Assembly: GCA_004295565.1 (NCBI GenBank) | Contig: AP019416.1 | Span: forward strand, 682,001 to 746,000 | Source of the DNA: Vreelandella olivaria | GTDB lineage: Bacteria; Pseudomonadota; Gammaproteobacteria; Pseudomonadales; Halomonadaceae | DNA length: 64,000 bases | Reading direction: 5' to 3' | Part shown: piece after piece, positions 9,811 through 18,681 of the stretch | How the letters are laid out: each line of letters opens with the position of its first letter | Numbering within the stretch: position 1 is the stretch's first letter | Notes under the pieces: generated by a model | What the model saw: the letters and a program-made list of their open reading frames with translations, nothing else | What the model was told of the DNA's origin: nothing | Databases searched by the model: none | Program-made: the position numbers and the translations under genes

Positions 9811-10891
9811 AGTGGCTATGCATAAGTTATAGAGTAATTAGTGCCGTAACCATTGCACACTCTTTTGACCGCTTCACAAAGCTTATCGAACGAACTGTAG
9901 GCTGTTAACGGTAACCACCGGTATTTGATTTCGCGCCAAAGGATTTCGATCAGGTTCAGCTCCGGCGAATACGGCGACAAATAGACCAGATGAATGCGAT
10001 GTGCCATCCAATCAATAAGTTTGCGCTGGAATGCCTTGGAACGGTGCATTCTGGCATTATCCAGTATCACGACGGCGAATGCGTCAGGGTCTTTATGTGC
10101 TGCAAACTGATCAAAGGCTTCTATAACGATCTCAGTGGTCACTGACTCGGTGGTCATGTGGTGAAAAAACTCATCTTTTCTGGTGAGAAAGCCCAGTACA
10201 TTCAACCGTTTGCTGTGTGGGTAGGCCGTGACTTCCCAGGGCTTGCCTATCGGGCTCCATGCATAAGGAAGTGACGATGATTGCGAGAAACCGGCTTCAT
10301 CAAAGAAATAGAGATCGCACTCACCCTCATCTTCCCACTCCTTCAATACATTGATCATCTCTTGCGTATGGCGGAAATCTGCCTCGTCACGCTGTGCCCT
10401 CAATGAGCGGCGTATCCGCTTACAGCTATAGCCTTTTTTTAACGCGCGCCGCAACGTGTCCTGGCTGACGACGTTGCCTGTCTGCTCCTGAAACTTGGCA
10501 TGGAGGACAGGCAATTGATGGGGGTATTTTTCAACCAGTTGCTCTAATACAGCAAGATCACTCTCGCTGAGAAGGTGGGGCGTCCTTCGCGAGGCTTGTC
10601 TTGAAGCCCTTCAATACCCTCTGCTTCCCATTGAGATAACCAAGTCGATACGGTATCGCGCCTGACCCCGATAATATCGCGAATCTGGTTAATTGTATGG
10701 CCCTTGTGGTTGAGCAGAATGGCGTGAGCCCGACGACGTAGCGCTCTCTTTTCGCCGTACTGGTAGGCTTCATTTAAGATACGTTGCTGGTCAGGTGTTA
10801 AAGAAACAAAACGTAAGCGCCGAGACATGGTTCCGTGTTTTACTCTGATGGATCTTTGTTCTTTATACGCGATAATTTATGCATGATCACT
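9811..10891. mobile_element. IS630-family insertion sequence
   Basis: 1081 bp flanked by TA on both sides (9809-9810 and 10892-10893), the target duplication expected for IS630. Terminal inverted repeats are 9811-9836 and the complement of 10866-10891, with 20 of 26 bases matching and sharing AGTG and ATGCATAA. The only gene is a two-frame transposase on the minus strand. Confidence 0.85.
9816..10828 (-). CDS. IS630-family transposase (two frames)
   Basis: The first frame (10828-10544) holds a helix-turn-helix domain (ALRRRAHAILLNHKGHTINQ, then DTVSTWLSQWEAEGIEGLQD). The second frame (about 10575-9816) holds the DDE nuclease: FFDEAGFS (first Asp), VVILDNARMHRS (second Asp) and YSPELNLIEILWREIK (Glu). 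The frames join at a run of four C (GGACGCCCCACC), where one extra C restores GRPxLLSESDLAVLEQ. This could be a base-calling error, as elsewhere in the window, or a programmed shift, which some IS630 members use. Confidence 0.88.
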
Positions 10892-11173
10892 TAGCTCTTC
10901 ATCAAAAACCTCTACTTTCAGAACAAGGTGCGCGCTCACAGTGAGCTTCACCAGGGCATCAAGGCTAAAGGCGCTTACCTTACCCGCAAGGAGGTTGTTT
11001 AGTCGTGGCTGAGTGATCCCCAAGCGCTTTGCTGCTTCTTTCTGGCTGATATCCCAGGAGCGTACTCGCTCTACCAGTTTCCTCATTAGCTGAGACCTTA
11101 GCCTCATGTTTACTGCCTCTTCCGGGGTGTCTTCCAGCGCATCCCAAATATCGTCAAAGCATTCGTTAGCCAT
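10877..11173 (-). CDS. XRE-family antitoxin, 3' end supplied by the IS
   Basis: 98 residues with an XRE helix-turn-helix (DISQKEAAKRLGITQPRLNN) preceded by an N-terminal MANECFDDIWDALEDTPEEA segment common in HigA-2-type antitoxins. The IS630 target TA lies within the codons for EEL. The last codons (SDHA) and the stop at 10877-10879 are inside the IS inverted repeat, so the original C-terminus was replaced by a few residues. It lies downstream of a frameshifted toxin gene on the same strand. Confidence 0.8.
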   Translation of the reverse strand: MANECFDDIWDALEDTPEEAVNMRLRSQLMRKLVERVRSWDISQKEAAKRLGITQPRLNNLLAGKVSAFSLDALVKLTVSAHLVLKVEVFDEELSDHA

Positions 11174-11199
11174 ATCAATCTACCTCTGTAATCATCCTA

Positions 11200-11530
11200 T
11201 CAAGGGATCAGCTTGTATCGTTGCTGGCCTTTCTCTATATCGCTCTTTGCTGTTTTCTGAGTCTTCTTCTGGAATCCGTGGAGTATGTAAACCTTATCTC
11301 CCCTGCTTGCCACATAGAAAACTCTGAAAGCGCCGTCTGCGTCCGTGATTCTTATCTCTACCACCCCTTGCCTACGGTCTTCATCACTTTAAAGTCCTCA
11401 GGCATCAAACCATCTTGCACCCGACCGATTTGATAGCCCGCGTCCCGCCTGGCGTCAGCAGGGAAGTTTTTATTTCAGCTAGAGAATCCCCTAAAAACGC
11501 GACCTTCTTTTTTTCAGCTACTGCGCTTCC
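11200..11530 (-). pseudogene. RelE/HigB-type toxin with two frameshifts
   Basis: Translation pieces read KVAFLGDSLAEIKT, DAGYQIGRVQDGLMPEDFKV and EIRITDADGAFRVFYVASRG, then YILHGFQKKTQKTAKSDIEK, a clear Gp49-like RelE-family toxin. Breaks lie near 11466 and near 11358; the second is in a run of G (AAGGGGTGG). The start codon is not certain, because the expected ATG is not seen around 11520-11535. Several intact genes in this window carry similar single-base breaks, so it may be functional in the organism. It pairs with the XRE antitoxin at 10877-11173. Confidence 0.7.
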
Positions 11531-11556
11531 CTTGATTGCCGCCCTTAAGAGTATTT

Positions 11557-11597
11557 TATATCGGCACAGGTATAATGTCTATATCCGTGTCGATATA
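11557..11597 (-). promoter_or_regulatory. Large inverted repeat upstream of TA locus 2 (probable operator)
   Basis: Two 18-base arms (11557-11574 and 11580-11597) pair at 15 of 18 positions (TATATCGGCAC type). It lies just upstream of the minus-strand toxin, a position that fits an autoregulatory operator. Confidence 0.55.
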
Positions 11598-11634
11598 TTT
11601 CTCCTGCTCACGGCCTGACGCGCATGGATTTATT

Positions 11635-11684
11635 ATCCGCCGCCTTTACGGGTGTGCCAGTTCGAGTCTGGCCACCGGCACCAA
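11635..11684. repeat. attachment-site repeat, right copy (tRNA-Leu fragment)
   Basis: 50 bases identical to the 3' part of tRNA-Leu at 8317-8366. It marks the right end of the island. The bases before it (GGATTTATT) differ from the tRNA. Confidence 0.85.
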
Positions 11685-11789
11685 ATTTAAAATCAGGCAC
11701 TTAAATGCCTTTTTTTGTGTCTGCAATTTGTGCTTTTCACTCCGAAATATCTGAATGTGTCCACAAAGTGTCAACGGCAATTCCGGTAC

Positions 11790-13128
11790 TTACCTCCTCG
11801 CATTAGCCAACCGCTCATCCGTAAGCTTTCGGTAAAGGGCCACAAGTTCTTCGCCCTTGGCATCTTCGTGCCAGCTAGCGGCGTAGCTTTGGGCGCGTTC
11901 GGCGAGCTGTTGGCGCAGGGGGCATCGCTTAGCAGGCGGTTAACTTTGGCGGCGAAGTCGTCATGGTTATCCTCGGCGATTAGGCAGCCTTCACCCTCTT
12001 TTAATATATCCAGCGTGCCCATCGCGGCGGTGGAAACCACCGGTGTGCCTAGGGCCATCGCTTCCAGTAGTACCAGCCCTTGGGTTTCCGTGCGTGACGC
12101 AAACACGAATACGTCGGCGGCGCGGTAAGCGGCTTGCAGTGGGCCGTTGCGGCCAAGATAGCCGAGAAACAGCACCGATTCGGTCACGCCCTTTTCCTGG
12201 GCGCGCCGTACCAGTGAGTCATGGGCCGGGCCTTCGCCGGTAATGATAAGCCGGGTGTTGGGGTGTTCGGCTAATACCTTGGGCAGCATGTCGATCAGAA
12301 AGCCGATGTTCTTCTCAAAGGCGGCGCGGCCGACATAGAGCAGCAATCGCGCTTCTTGAGGTAGATCGTAGTGGGTGCGAAAGTCGCTATCATCCGGGGC
12401 TCCCTGTGTGTGGCAGAACGACTCCAGCGAGAGGCCGGTTGGAATCACCTTGGTTGGCGTGGTTACGCCGTAGCGGGTTAGCGCTTGCTGCATTGCTTGG
12501 GAGGGCGCCACTAAGGCGTCGAGCTGCTGGCACTGGTGCACTGAAAGCCGACGCGCGGCAAGTCGTAGCCAGCGTCGTGGAAGCCAACGGATATAGTGGT
12601 GAACATACTCCTCGAATAGGGTGTGGTAGGTCGCTACCACCGGAAGCCCGAGCCGACGCCCCAGGGCTACACCGGCATAGTGGGCGGTAAAGGGGTGTGG
12701 ACATGAATGAGGTCGAAGGCTTCAGCGGCAAGCTGTGGTTTCAGGGCGAGAAGATCCCGATAGCGCATCATGCGGTCTTCAGGGTCGCCGGGTACTTGAC
12801 GCGAGCGGATGCGCAGTACGCCCGGTTCATCCACCTGGCCGACTGGGTAAGCGGGGCAGATCAGCGTGACTGCGTGGCCCAAGCGTTCAAGCGTGCCGCG
12901 AAAACTGGCGATGGAGGTAGAGACGCCGTTGACGCGGGGAAAGTAGACATCCGAGATCATCAATACTTTCATACCGCTTGAGGGCGCCTTCGGCGTTGAC
13001 GCCAACCGCACCTCGTGATCAACTTTACGCTGCAGATGTAAGGCATTGCCATTGGCTAATTGAGTGAGGGCCGCGACTTCCTGGTCACTGAGGTGGGAGC
13101 TGAGAGAGGGGCGTCGGCGCTGTGGCAT
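11790..13128 (-). CDS. Glycosyltransferase family 4 (two frameshifts)
   Basis: Transfers a sugar from a nucleotide donor to an unknown acceptor, probably a lipid or surface polysaccharide, on the cytoplasmic side. Joined frames give about 445 residues. The N-terminal acceptor domain begins MKVLMISDVYFPRVNGVSTS (ATG at 12972) and has IHVHTPLPP and ATYHTLFEEYVHHY. The C-terminal donor domain has LLYVGRAAFEKNIGFLID, LIITGEGP and FASRTETQGLVLLEAMALGTP, the EX7E site of GT4. Breaks are near 12660 and near 11930, after which ALYRKLTDERLANARR ends the protein. The start could instead be the ATG at 13128, which adds about 52 residues with no domain. Similar proteins include MgtA/PimB-type mannosyltransferases; the sugar is unknown. 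Confidence 0.85.
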
Positions 13129-13313
13129 TTGTTTGGACTCTATTGGCAGCTTACCGACAAGCTATCTTGCGTCCATGACTGGCGGATGACAGTCAGCGGC
13201 CAAATGGCAGCCATTGAGCAGATCGTTAGTCTACAGTTGGCTGCTCCCTCGCTTTTGTTGCCTAGGCGTTTTATAGTGAATGAATCGCATTCGACGAAAG
13301 ACGGTAATCCACC

Positions 13314-14075
13314 ATGGCCCTTTTTGAGCTGCATAGCCGCAACTTAGCCCAAGAGCAGGTGGCCCACACCCATGATTTCCATCAGCTTATTCTCGCCACC
13401 TGTGGCGTTACGGAGCTTTCGATGGAAGGCCAGGGGGAGCGGGTTAATGCTCGCCGTGGGTGTCTGATTCCTTCGTCACGCCATCACGAGTACCAAGGCG
13501 ATGGCAGCAACCGTACCCTGGTATTGGATATCCCCGTTGCGCATTTAGCTTCACTGGAAAAGGGCGGGGAGATTGAGCGCCTGTTTGATAAGCCGCGCTT
13601 TTTAGCGTGCCCCGGCGTTAAATCAGCTTACCCACGCTCTGGCCAATCAGCGAACAGTGCCCGGCGCTGCAGAATGAAATCGCGATTCTGCTGCTGCGCG
13701 CTCTATATGTACCTGCAGGACGCTACCCCCACCGCCGCAGGGCAGTTGGGCCAACACTCTATTAGCGAACGACTTGATCTGGCCCGCTTGGATGCCTGGT
13801 TGGATAAGCATCTTGCCGATGAGGTTCGGGTGGAACAGATGGCTTCGCTATGTGCCTTGAGCCCAGGCCACTTTCATAGCTGTTTTCGTGAGCTAACCGG
13901 CGTGACGCCGCTAGCCTATGTCCAGCGCAGGCGCCTGGAACATGCGCGAACACTGGTGCGCCACAGCACGTTGAGTCTAGGCCATATCGCTATGCTCGTT
14001 GGTTTTCGCGATCAGGGCAGCTTCTCCCGCGCCTATCGGCGCTATTTTGACGTCTCTCCTTCATCTGATAGATAA
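13314..14075 (+). CDS. AraC-family transcriptional regulator
   Basis: About 253 residues. An N-terminal cupin-like sensor (HTHDFHQLILATCGVTELSM, then GCLIPSSRHHEYQGD) is followed by a C-terminal double helix-turn-helix (VEQMASLCALSPGHFHSCFR and LGHIAMLVGFRDQGSFSRAY). The middle (about 13615-13700) reads poorly in this frame and well in the other two, with NQLTHALANQ and then LQNEIAILLLRALY, so two or three compensating indels are likely there. It stands directly upstream of the ridA-to-aminotransferase unit and probably activates it. Confidence 0.85.
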   Translation: MALFELHSRNLAQEQVAHTHDFHQLILATCGVTELSMEGQGERVNARRGCLIPSSRHHEYQGDGSNRTLVLDIPVAHLASLEKGGEIERLFDKPRFLACPGVKSAYPRSGQSANSARRCRMKSRFCCCALYMYLQDATPTAAGQLGQHSISERLDLARLDAWLDKHLADEVRVEQMASLCALSPGHFHSCFRELTGVTPLAYVQRRRLEHARTLVRHSTLSLGHIAMLVGFRDQGSFSRAYRRYFDVSPSSDR

Positions 14076-14179
14076 ACCTTCCCTTATATAGATCTTCCCT
14101 CAGAAATACCTGCCCTGCTGACACCCTTGCCTGCCGCTTTCGGTAGTTGGCCGCTTCCTAAAACTACCTGCATGACTTC

Positions 14180-14207
14180 CGGGCAAATCTACCGCAGTGT
14201 CGGGCAA
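14180..14207 (+). promoter_or_regulatory. Direct repeats upstream of ridA, possible AraC-type operator
   Basis: CGGGCAA occurs at 14180 and 14201, exactly 21 bases apart (two helical turns), the arrangement AraC-family dimers favour. A further ATTTGCCGG at 14211-14219 makes an inverted match to the first. Confidence 0.4.
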
Positions 14208-14282
14208 GTAATTTGCCGGTAAGCACACTAGTCTCTGAAGATCCCTTTTATATCAGTACCCCCTCTTTCAAGGAGAAGCACC

Positions 14283-14639
14283 ATGGGCGTTACCTATCAA
14301 GACAGCAATGCGCGTATGAGCCAAGTCGCCATTCACAACGGCACCGTTTATTTAGCCGGTCAGGTACCGCCTGATGCCACGGCGGATATGCGCGGCCAAA
14401 CCGAGCAGGTGCTGGCGCGTATCGATCAACTGCTGGCCCAAGCGGGCACCTCAAAAGAGCATCTGATCTCGGCGCAAATCTGGGTCACCAGCATGGCGGA
14501 GTTCGACCAGATGAACGCTGCCTGGGACGCCTGGGTCGTGCCCGGTCGCCCGCCGGTGCGTGCAGCGCTTGAAGCCCAGCTCGCCAAGCCCGAGTGGAAA
14601 GTGGAGATCATGGTGGTAGCCGCGCTGCCGGAGGCCTGA
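14283..14639 (+). CDS. RidA/YjgF-family enamine/imine deaminase
   Basis: 118 residues, full length. Family features are VAIHNGTVYLAGQVPPD at about 17-33, the TEQVLARIDQLLAQAG helix and the C-terminal PPVRAALEAQLAKPEWKVEI with the conserved Arg. RidA proteins hydrolyse reactive imines released by PLP or cyclodeaminase-type enzymes. The next gene (ornithine cyclodeaminase family) starts one base after the stop, and aminotransferases are nearby, so a housekeeping role for this pathway's imines is likely. The ribosome site AAGGAGAAG is strong. Confidence 0.92.
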   Translation: MGVTYQDSNARMSQVAIHNGTVYLAGQVPPDATADMRGQTEQVLARIDQLLAQAGTSKEHLISAQIWVTSMAEFDQMNAAWDAWVVPGRPPVRAALEAQLAKPEWKVEIMVVAALPEA

Positions 14640-14640
14640 T

Positions 14641-15580
14641 ATGCGGGTTGTTTCTGCCGAAGAGGTCACGCGCCACCTGACGTGGGATGGCTTGATCAAG
14701 CAGCTGCACAACGTTCGTGAATGGCGTGGAGTCGCCTCCCCGCCATCACCACGCCATGCACCGGCCCGATGGCGAAGCCACCATGCTGCTAATGCCCGCT
14801 TGGGAAGCGGCGGGCTATATCGGCGTGAAAATGGTCAACGTGTTTCCGCAAAATGCCGACCACGGCATCCCGGCAATCTCTGGGCTTTATCTGCTCAGCG
14901 AAGGTAAACACGGCCAGCCATTGGCGTGTATCGACGGCAGCGAGTTAACCCGGCGTCGCACGGCGGCTGCTTCTGCATTGGCGGCTCAAGCGTTAGCAAA
15001 TGAGAACGCAGAGACGCTGCTGGTAGTGGGTACCGGCAAGTTGGCGCCCATGGTGATTGAGGCCCACGCCAGCGTGCGTCCCATCAGGCGGGTGTTGATT
15101 TGGGGACGTAACCCCGAGAAGGCAGCAGCGATTGCCGATGAGTACGCTGAGCGTTTTGAAACCCAGGTGGTGGAAGAGCTCGCAGATGCGGTAGCCGAAG
15201 CGGACATCATCAGCTGCGTCACGCTCTCCACCCAGCCGATTATCAAAGGCGAATGGCTGACGCCTGGCACGCATTTGGATTTGATCGGCGCGTTTCGGCC
15301 GCAAATGCGCGAAACCGATGCCCTGTGTTTGCGCCGCTCAGAGGTATTTGTGGATACCTACGCCGGTGCCAAAGGCGAGGCGGGGGACATTCTGCAAGCC
15401 ATTGAAGAGGGTGAGTTCCAGCTTGACCAGATCCAAGCGGAGCTTGCTGAGGTGCTAGCAGGGACTAAGTCGGGGCGCTCTGCACCGGAGGCCATCACGC
15501 TATTCAAATCGGTAGGCGCTTCCCTGGAAGATTTAGCCGCTGCTATTGAAGTGTGGGAGTCACTACCCAAACAGTCATAA
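14641..15580 (+). CDS. Ornithine cyclodeaminase / mu-crystallin family protein (frameshift near 14715)
   Basis: About 312 residues from the ATG at 14641. The first frame gives MRVVSAEEVTRHLTWDGLIK. The second continues with VNGVESPPRHHHAM, GYIGVKMVNVFPQN and an NAD-binding fold (TLLVVGTGKLAPMVIEAH, then RVLIWGRNPEKA), and DIISCVTLSTQPIIKGEWL. The substrate cannot be fixed: the family includes ornithine cyclodeaminase, alanine dehydrogenase and ketimine reductases. In ectoine-utilisation clusters a homologue (EutC) occurs, but the hydrolase and deacetylase genes of that pathway are not seen here. It sits between ridA and a TRAP transporter on the same strand. Confidence 0.85.
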
Positions 15581-15670
15581 CGATTGCCAGAACAACAACA
15601 CCATCGCTACCCGGTGGGCAGCCACGTCACTCATAACGAAGACCGACCAATAATCAAAACGAGGTGTGTT

Positions 15671-16742
15671 ATGAACGCTAAAAATCCGTATTTATCGCCG
15701 CCCTGGCGGCACTCCCACTGGCGATTGCCAGCGCCAATGCCCAAGCGCAATCCTATGAAATGGTGATTGCCACGCAGTTGCCTGAGGATATGAGCAATAA
15801 CGAGATCTATCCGGCGCTGGTGCACTTCAAGAATCTGGTAGAAGCGCGCACCGACGGGGATCTTGAGGTCACGATCTTCGGCGGCGGCCAGCTGGGCTCC
15901 GAGGTAGAAAACGGCTCGGAAGTGCAGGGCGGACGAACGCTGCAGTCGACGATTATGTCTGCCGGGGCGATGTCCTCCTTCTATGAAGATTATCAGGCCG
16001 TCACAGCCCCTTCCTGTTCACCAACTGGCGTCAGGCGTGGAGTTTCTTTGATAGCGAATGGTTCGCCGACTTTATGTCCGGCACCGTCGAAGCTGCCGAC
16101 ATGCGTTACCTGGGTACCTTCGACGATGGCGGTGGCTTCGTCGCCTTTACCAATAACGTGCGCTTGATTAAGACCGTCGAAGACTTGGAAGGTCTCAATA
16201 TTCGTACCGAAGAGAATCCTGCCCACGTGGCGATTATGCGCTCGCTAGGCGCTTCCGCCACGCCGCTGCCTTGGGGCGAGCTGATCACCGCGCTGGAAAC
16301 CGGTCTGGCCGATGGCCAGTTCAATGCGCCGGTGCTCAATACCACTTTCAACTTCGACGCGGTCACCGACTACACCACGCTCACCGGGCACGTGTATAAC
16401 AGCGCCCCCTGGGTGGTCAGCGAGTCGTGGTACCAGTCGCTGCCGGAAGAGCATCAGCAGGCGGTGATCAGCTCCGCCCGGGAAGCGATTCAACTGAGCC
16501 ACGGTATGTCTGGCGCCCTGGCGACCGCGAGTTGGGTGGAGTCCTGTGAGCGCTTTGAAGAGTGCTACCTGATGCCCGACGCTGAGCGCGAGCGGATGGC
16601 GGAAATTGCCCGCCCCGCCTGGCAAGAGTGGATCGTCGATGACTTCGGCATGGCCGAAGCCCGCGTACAAGGGCTGCTGGACGAAGTTGAACGTGTCGGC
16701 CAGCAATTGGCAGAAGACGACTACCGCACTTATGGTCAATAA
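15671..16742 (+). CDS. TRAP transporter substrate-binding protein DctP (two frameshifts)
   Basis: Periplasmic solute receptor of a TRAP system, which imports small organic acids or zwitterions using the sodium gradient. The start is the ATG at 15671 after GAGGTG. Near 15690 the frame shifts to reveal a signal peptide (FIAALAALPLAIASANAQA). The mature part has FKNLVEARTDGDLEVTIFGG and, after a second shift near 16010, LFTNWRQAW, DLEGLNIRTEENPAHVAIMR and SLGASATPLPWGELITALE, the Arg-containing carboxylate-binding region of DctP. About 356 residues. The next two genes are its membrane subunits. The ligand is not readable from sequence. Confidence 0.9.
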
Positions 16743-16844
16743 ATGCAGGGCCAATAAAGTTGGGGTCAAAACAAACAAGGCCAATAACGGTTAGCGAACG
16801 ATAAACGCTGGGGCGATGTGAGGCCCCAGCGTGAGGAAAAAACC

Positions 16845-17390
16845 ATGGGCGTTTTAACTCCTTTGCGCCGCGTGAGCGACTTGGTCAATCAGGTGGCCAT
16901 CGTGGTGTGTGTGGGCTGTATTCTGGCGATGCTGGGTATCTCGTTCACTGCGTTTCTCTACAAGCTGATCACTGGCAGCACGCTTAGCTGGACCTACTCG
17001 CTGGCGCGGCTGTTTCTGCCCTGGATCGGCTTTCTCTCCATGACGATTTCGCTGCGCTATGGCGAGCACGTCGCCATGACGTTGCTGGTTCGCAGCTTGC
17101 CCCGCGTGATGGTGCAAGTGGCTGCCGGGCTCTGTTTGGCGGTCATCGGACTGTTTGCACTAATGCTCACCTGGTACGGCTGGGATTACTTCACCAGCGC
17201 CACCCAGGTCTATATGGTGTCCGACCAAATCCGAATCCCCAGCAAGTTCACTGCCATTGTGGTGCCCATTAGTGGCGTCATGATGCTGCTCCACTTGGTG
17301 CATGGCTTTGCCCTGCTGGAGCATTTTCTGGATGAGCGCGATGTGATTGACGAGCTCATTGAAACCGCTGACGGAGAGCATCGCCCATGA
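16845..17390 (+). CDS. TRAP transporter small permease DctQ
   Basis: 181 residues from the ATG at 16845, after GTGAGGAAAAAACC; an upstream GTG at 16818 is less likely. Four hydrophobic helices are visible at about 14-40, 55-72, 84-108 and 128-150, the standard DctQ topology, with WTYSLARLFLPWIGF in the second. Its stop overlaps the ATG of the large permease (ATGA), so the subunits are translationally coupled. Confidence 0.9.
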   Translation: MGVLTPLRRVSDLVNQVAIVVCVGCILAMLGISFTAFLYKLITGSTLSWTYSLARLFLPWIGFLSMTISLRYGEHVAMTLLVRSLPRVMVQVAAGLCLAVIGLFALMLTWYGWDYFTSATQVYMVSDQIRIPSKFTAIVVPISGVMMLLHLVHGFALLEHFLDERDVIDELIETADGEHRP

Positions 17391-18660
17391 CGCCTGCGAT
17401 TATCGTATTCGTGCTGCTGTTGTTTATCGGTGCGCCGGTGGCGGTGGTGATGGCCATGTCGGGGTTGGCGGGTGGCTTTGCCATGGGGGAGAGCGCATGC
17501 TCGGCATAATCGCCGACCGCATGTTCTCCGGTGTTTCGGGCTTTCTGCTGATTGCCGTGCCCTACTTTATTTTCACCGCTGAGCTGATGAACCAAGGCGG
17601 GCTGACCCACAAGCTGATCGCCTTCAACAATGCGCTGTTCGGCCGGGTGCGCGGGTCACTCTCCACGTCAATATCTCGGTCTCGGTGTTCTTTGCGGGTC
17701 TCACCGGCGCGGCGGTCACCGATACCGTCGCCATCGGCAAGATCATGATCCCTGAGATGAAAAAGCAGGGCTACGATGCCGAATACGCCGCTGCGGTGAC
17801 CGCCTGTTCTTCCATCATCGGGCCGATTATTCCCCCCAGCGTGGTGATGGTGGTGTATGCCACGCTGCTGCGGGATATTTCGGTGATTGACCTGTTTGCC
17901 GGTGGCATTATCCCCGGCCTGTTGATGGCACTGGCGCTGCTGGGCGTCAGCTTTTTCCCTAGCCTGGAAGCGCAACTACCCGAAGCAGGCACCTACACCC
18001 TTTAAGGCGGCCATTATCGCGCTGTTAGTCGCACTGCCTGCGATGGTGGTGCCGCTGATTATTCTTGGCGGAATTCTCTCGGGGCTCACCACGATTACCG
18101 AAGCCTCGGGCTTTGCGGCGGTTTACGCCATCGTGATTGGCGTGGTCTTCTACCGTAATCTGACCTGGCGCAAAATCTGGGATGCGCTGGTGACCACGGT
18201 GCGCTTCTCCGGCGTAGTGTTTTTTCTACTGGCGACGTCGGCGGTGCTGGGCTGGTTCGTCACCCGCTCAGGGATAGCCAGGGATGCGGCCAGCATGATC
18301 ACCACTTTCAGCGATGCGGCCTTTGTGCAACTGATGCTGGTGTGTCTGCTACTCTTGGTGATTGGCACAGTGATGGACGTGCTGCCTGCCCTGGTGGTCA
18401 TTGCGCCGGTGCTGGTGCCAGCGATGATTCAACTCGGTTTTGACCCGCTCCACTTCGCGATCCTGATGATCGTGGTGCTCAATATCTCCAACGTGACACC
18501 GCCAGTGGGGATGACGCTGATGACTGCCGCGCGAATAGCCGAGGTGCCCTATGAACGGGCGATAGTGGCCTCGCTGCCGTTTTACGTGTCATTTCTGGTG
18601 GTGATTGTGTTGCTGGCGGCGTTTCCGGCGCTCTCTACCTGGATTCCGTCACTGCTGTAA
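17387..18660 (+). CDS. TRAP transporter large permease DctM (three or more frameshifts)
   Basis: About 424 residues across breaks near 17490, 17665 and 17965. The N-terminus (MTPAIIVFVLLLFIGAPVAV) is followed by ISVSVFFAGLTGAAVTDTVA, VTACSSIIGPIIPPSVVMVV and the C-terminal half (GILSGLTTITEASGFAAVYA, and later NISNVTPPVGMTLMTAA). These are signature segments of DctM, with twelve or so membrane helices. It forms the transport channel with the small subunit. It follows dctQ with an ATGA overlap and precedes the first deacetylase gene by 21 bases. Confidence 0.9.
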
Positions 18661-18681
18661 TTTAGCTAAGGACTGCGACCC

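Larger units (their letters stand above)
8366..11684. mobile_element. Small integrated island in tRNA-Leu without a visible integrase
   Basis: About 3.3 kb between two copies of the tRNA 3' end. Contents in order are a HigBA-like TA pair, three very small ORFs, an IS630-family element and a second TA locus in opposite orientation. No tyrosine or serine recombinase is readable in any frame here. The integrase may have been lost, perhaps when the IS630 element arrived, or may act in trans. The right copy of the repeat is only a tRNA fragment with no acceptor 5' half, so the functional tRNA is the left one. Confidence 0.75.

Noticed and set aside
10544-10828. Programmed frameshift in the IS630 transposase as a certain feature
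   Set aside because: Possible, but the break is in a run of four C and similar breaks occur in host genes throughout the window, so a base-calling error is at least as likely.
8366-11684. Hidden integrase in the tRNA-Leu island
   Set aside because: All frames on both strands were read; no tyrosine-recombinase (R..HxxR..Y) or serine-recombinase pattern was found.
15671-18660. Assignment of the first TRAP system as the ectoine transporter TeaABC
   Set aside because: The ectoine degradation genes usually linked to it (DoeA and DoeB types) are absent, and the sequence gives no clear match; the ligand is left open.
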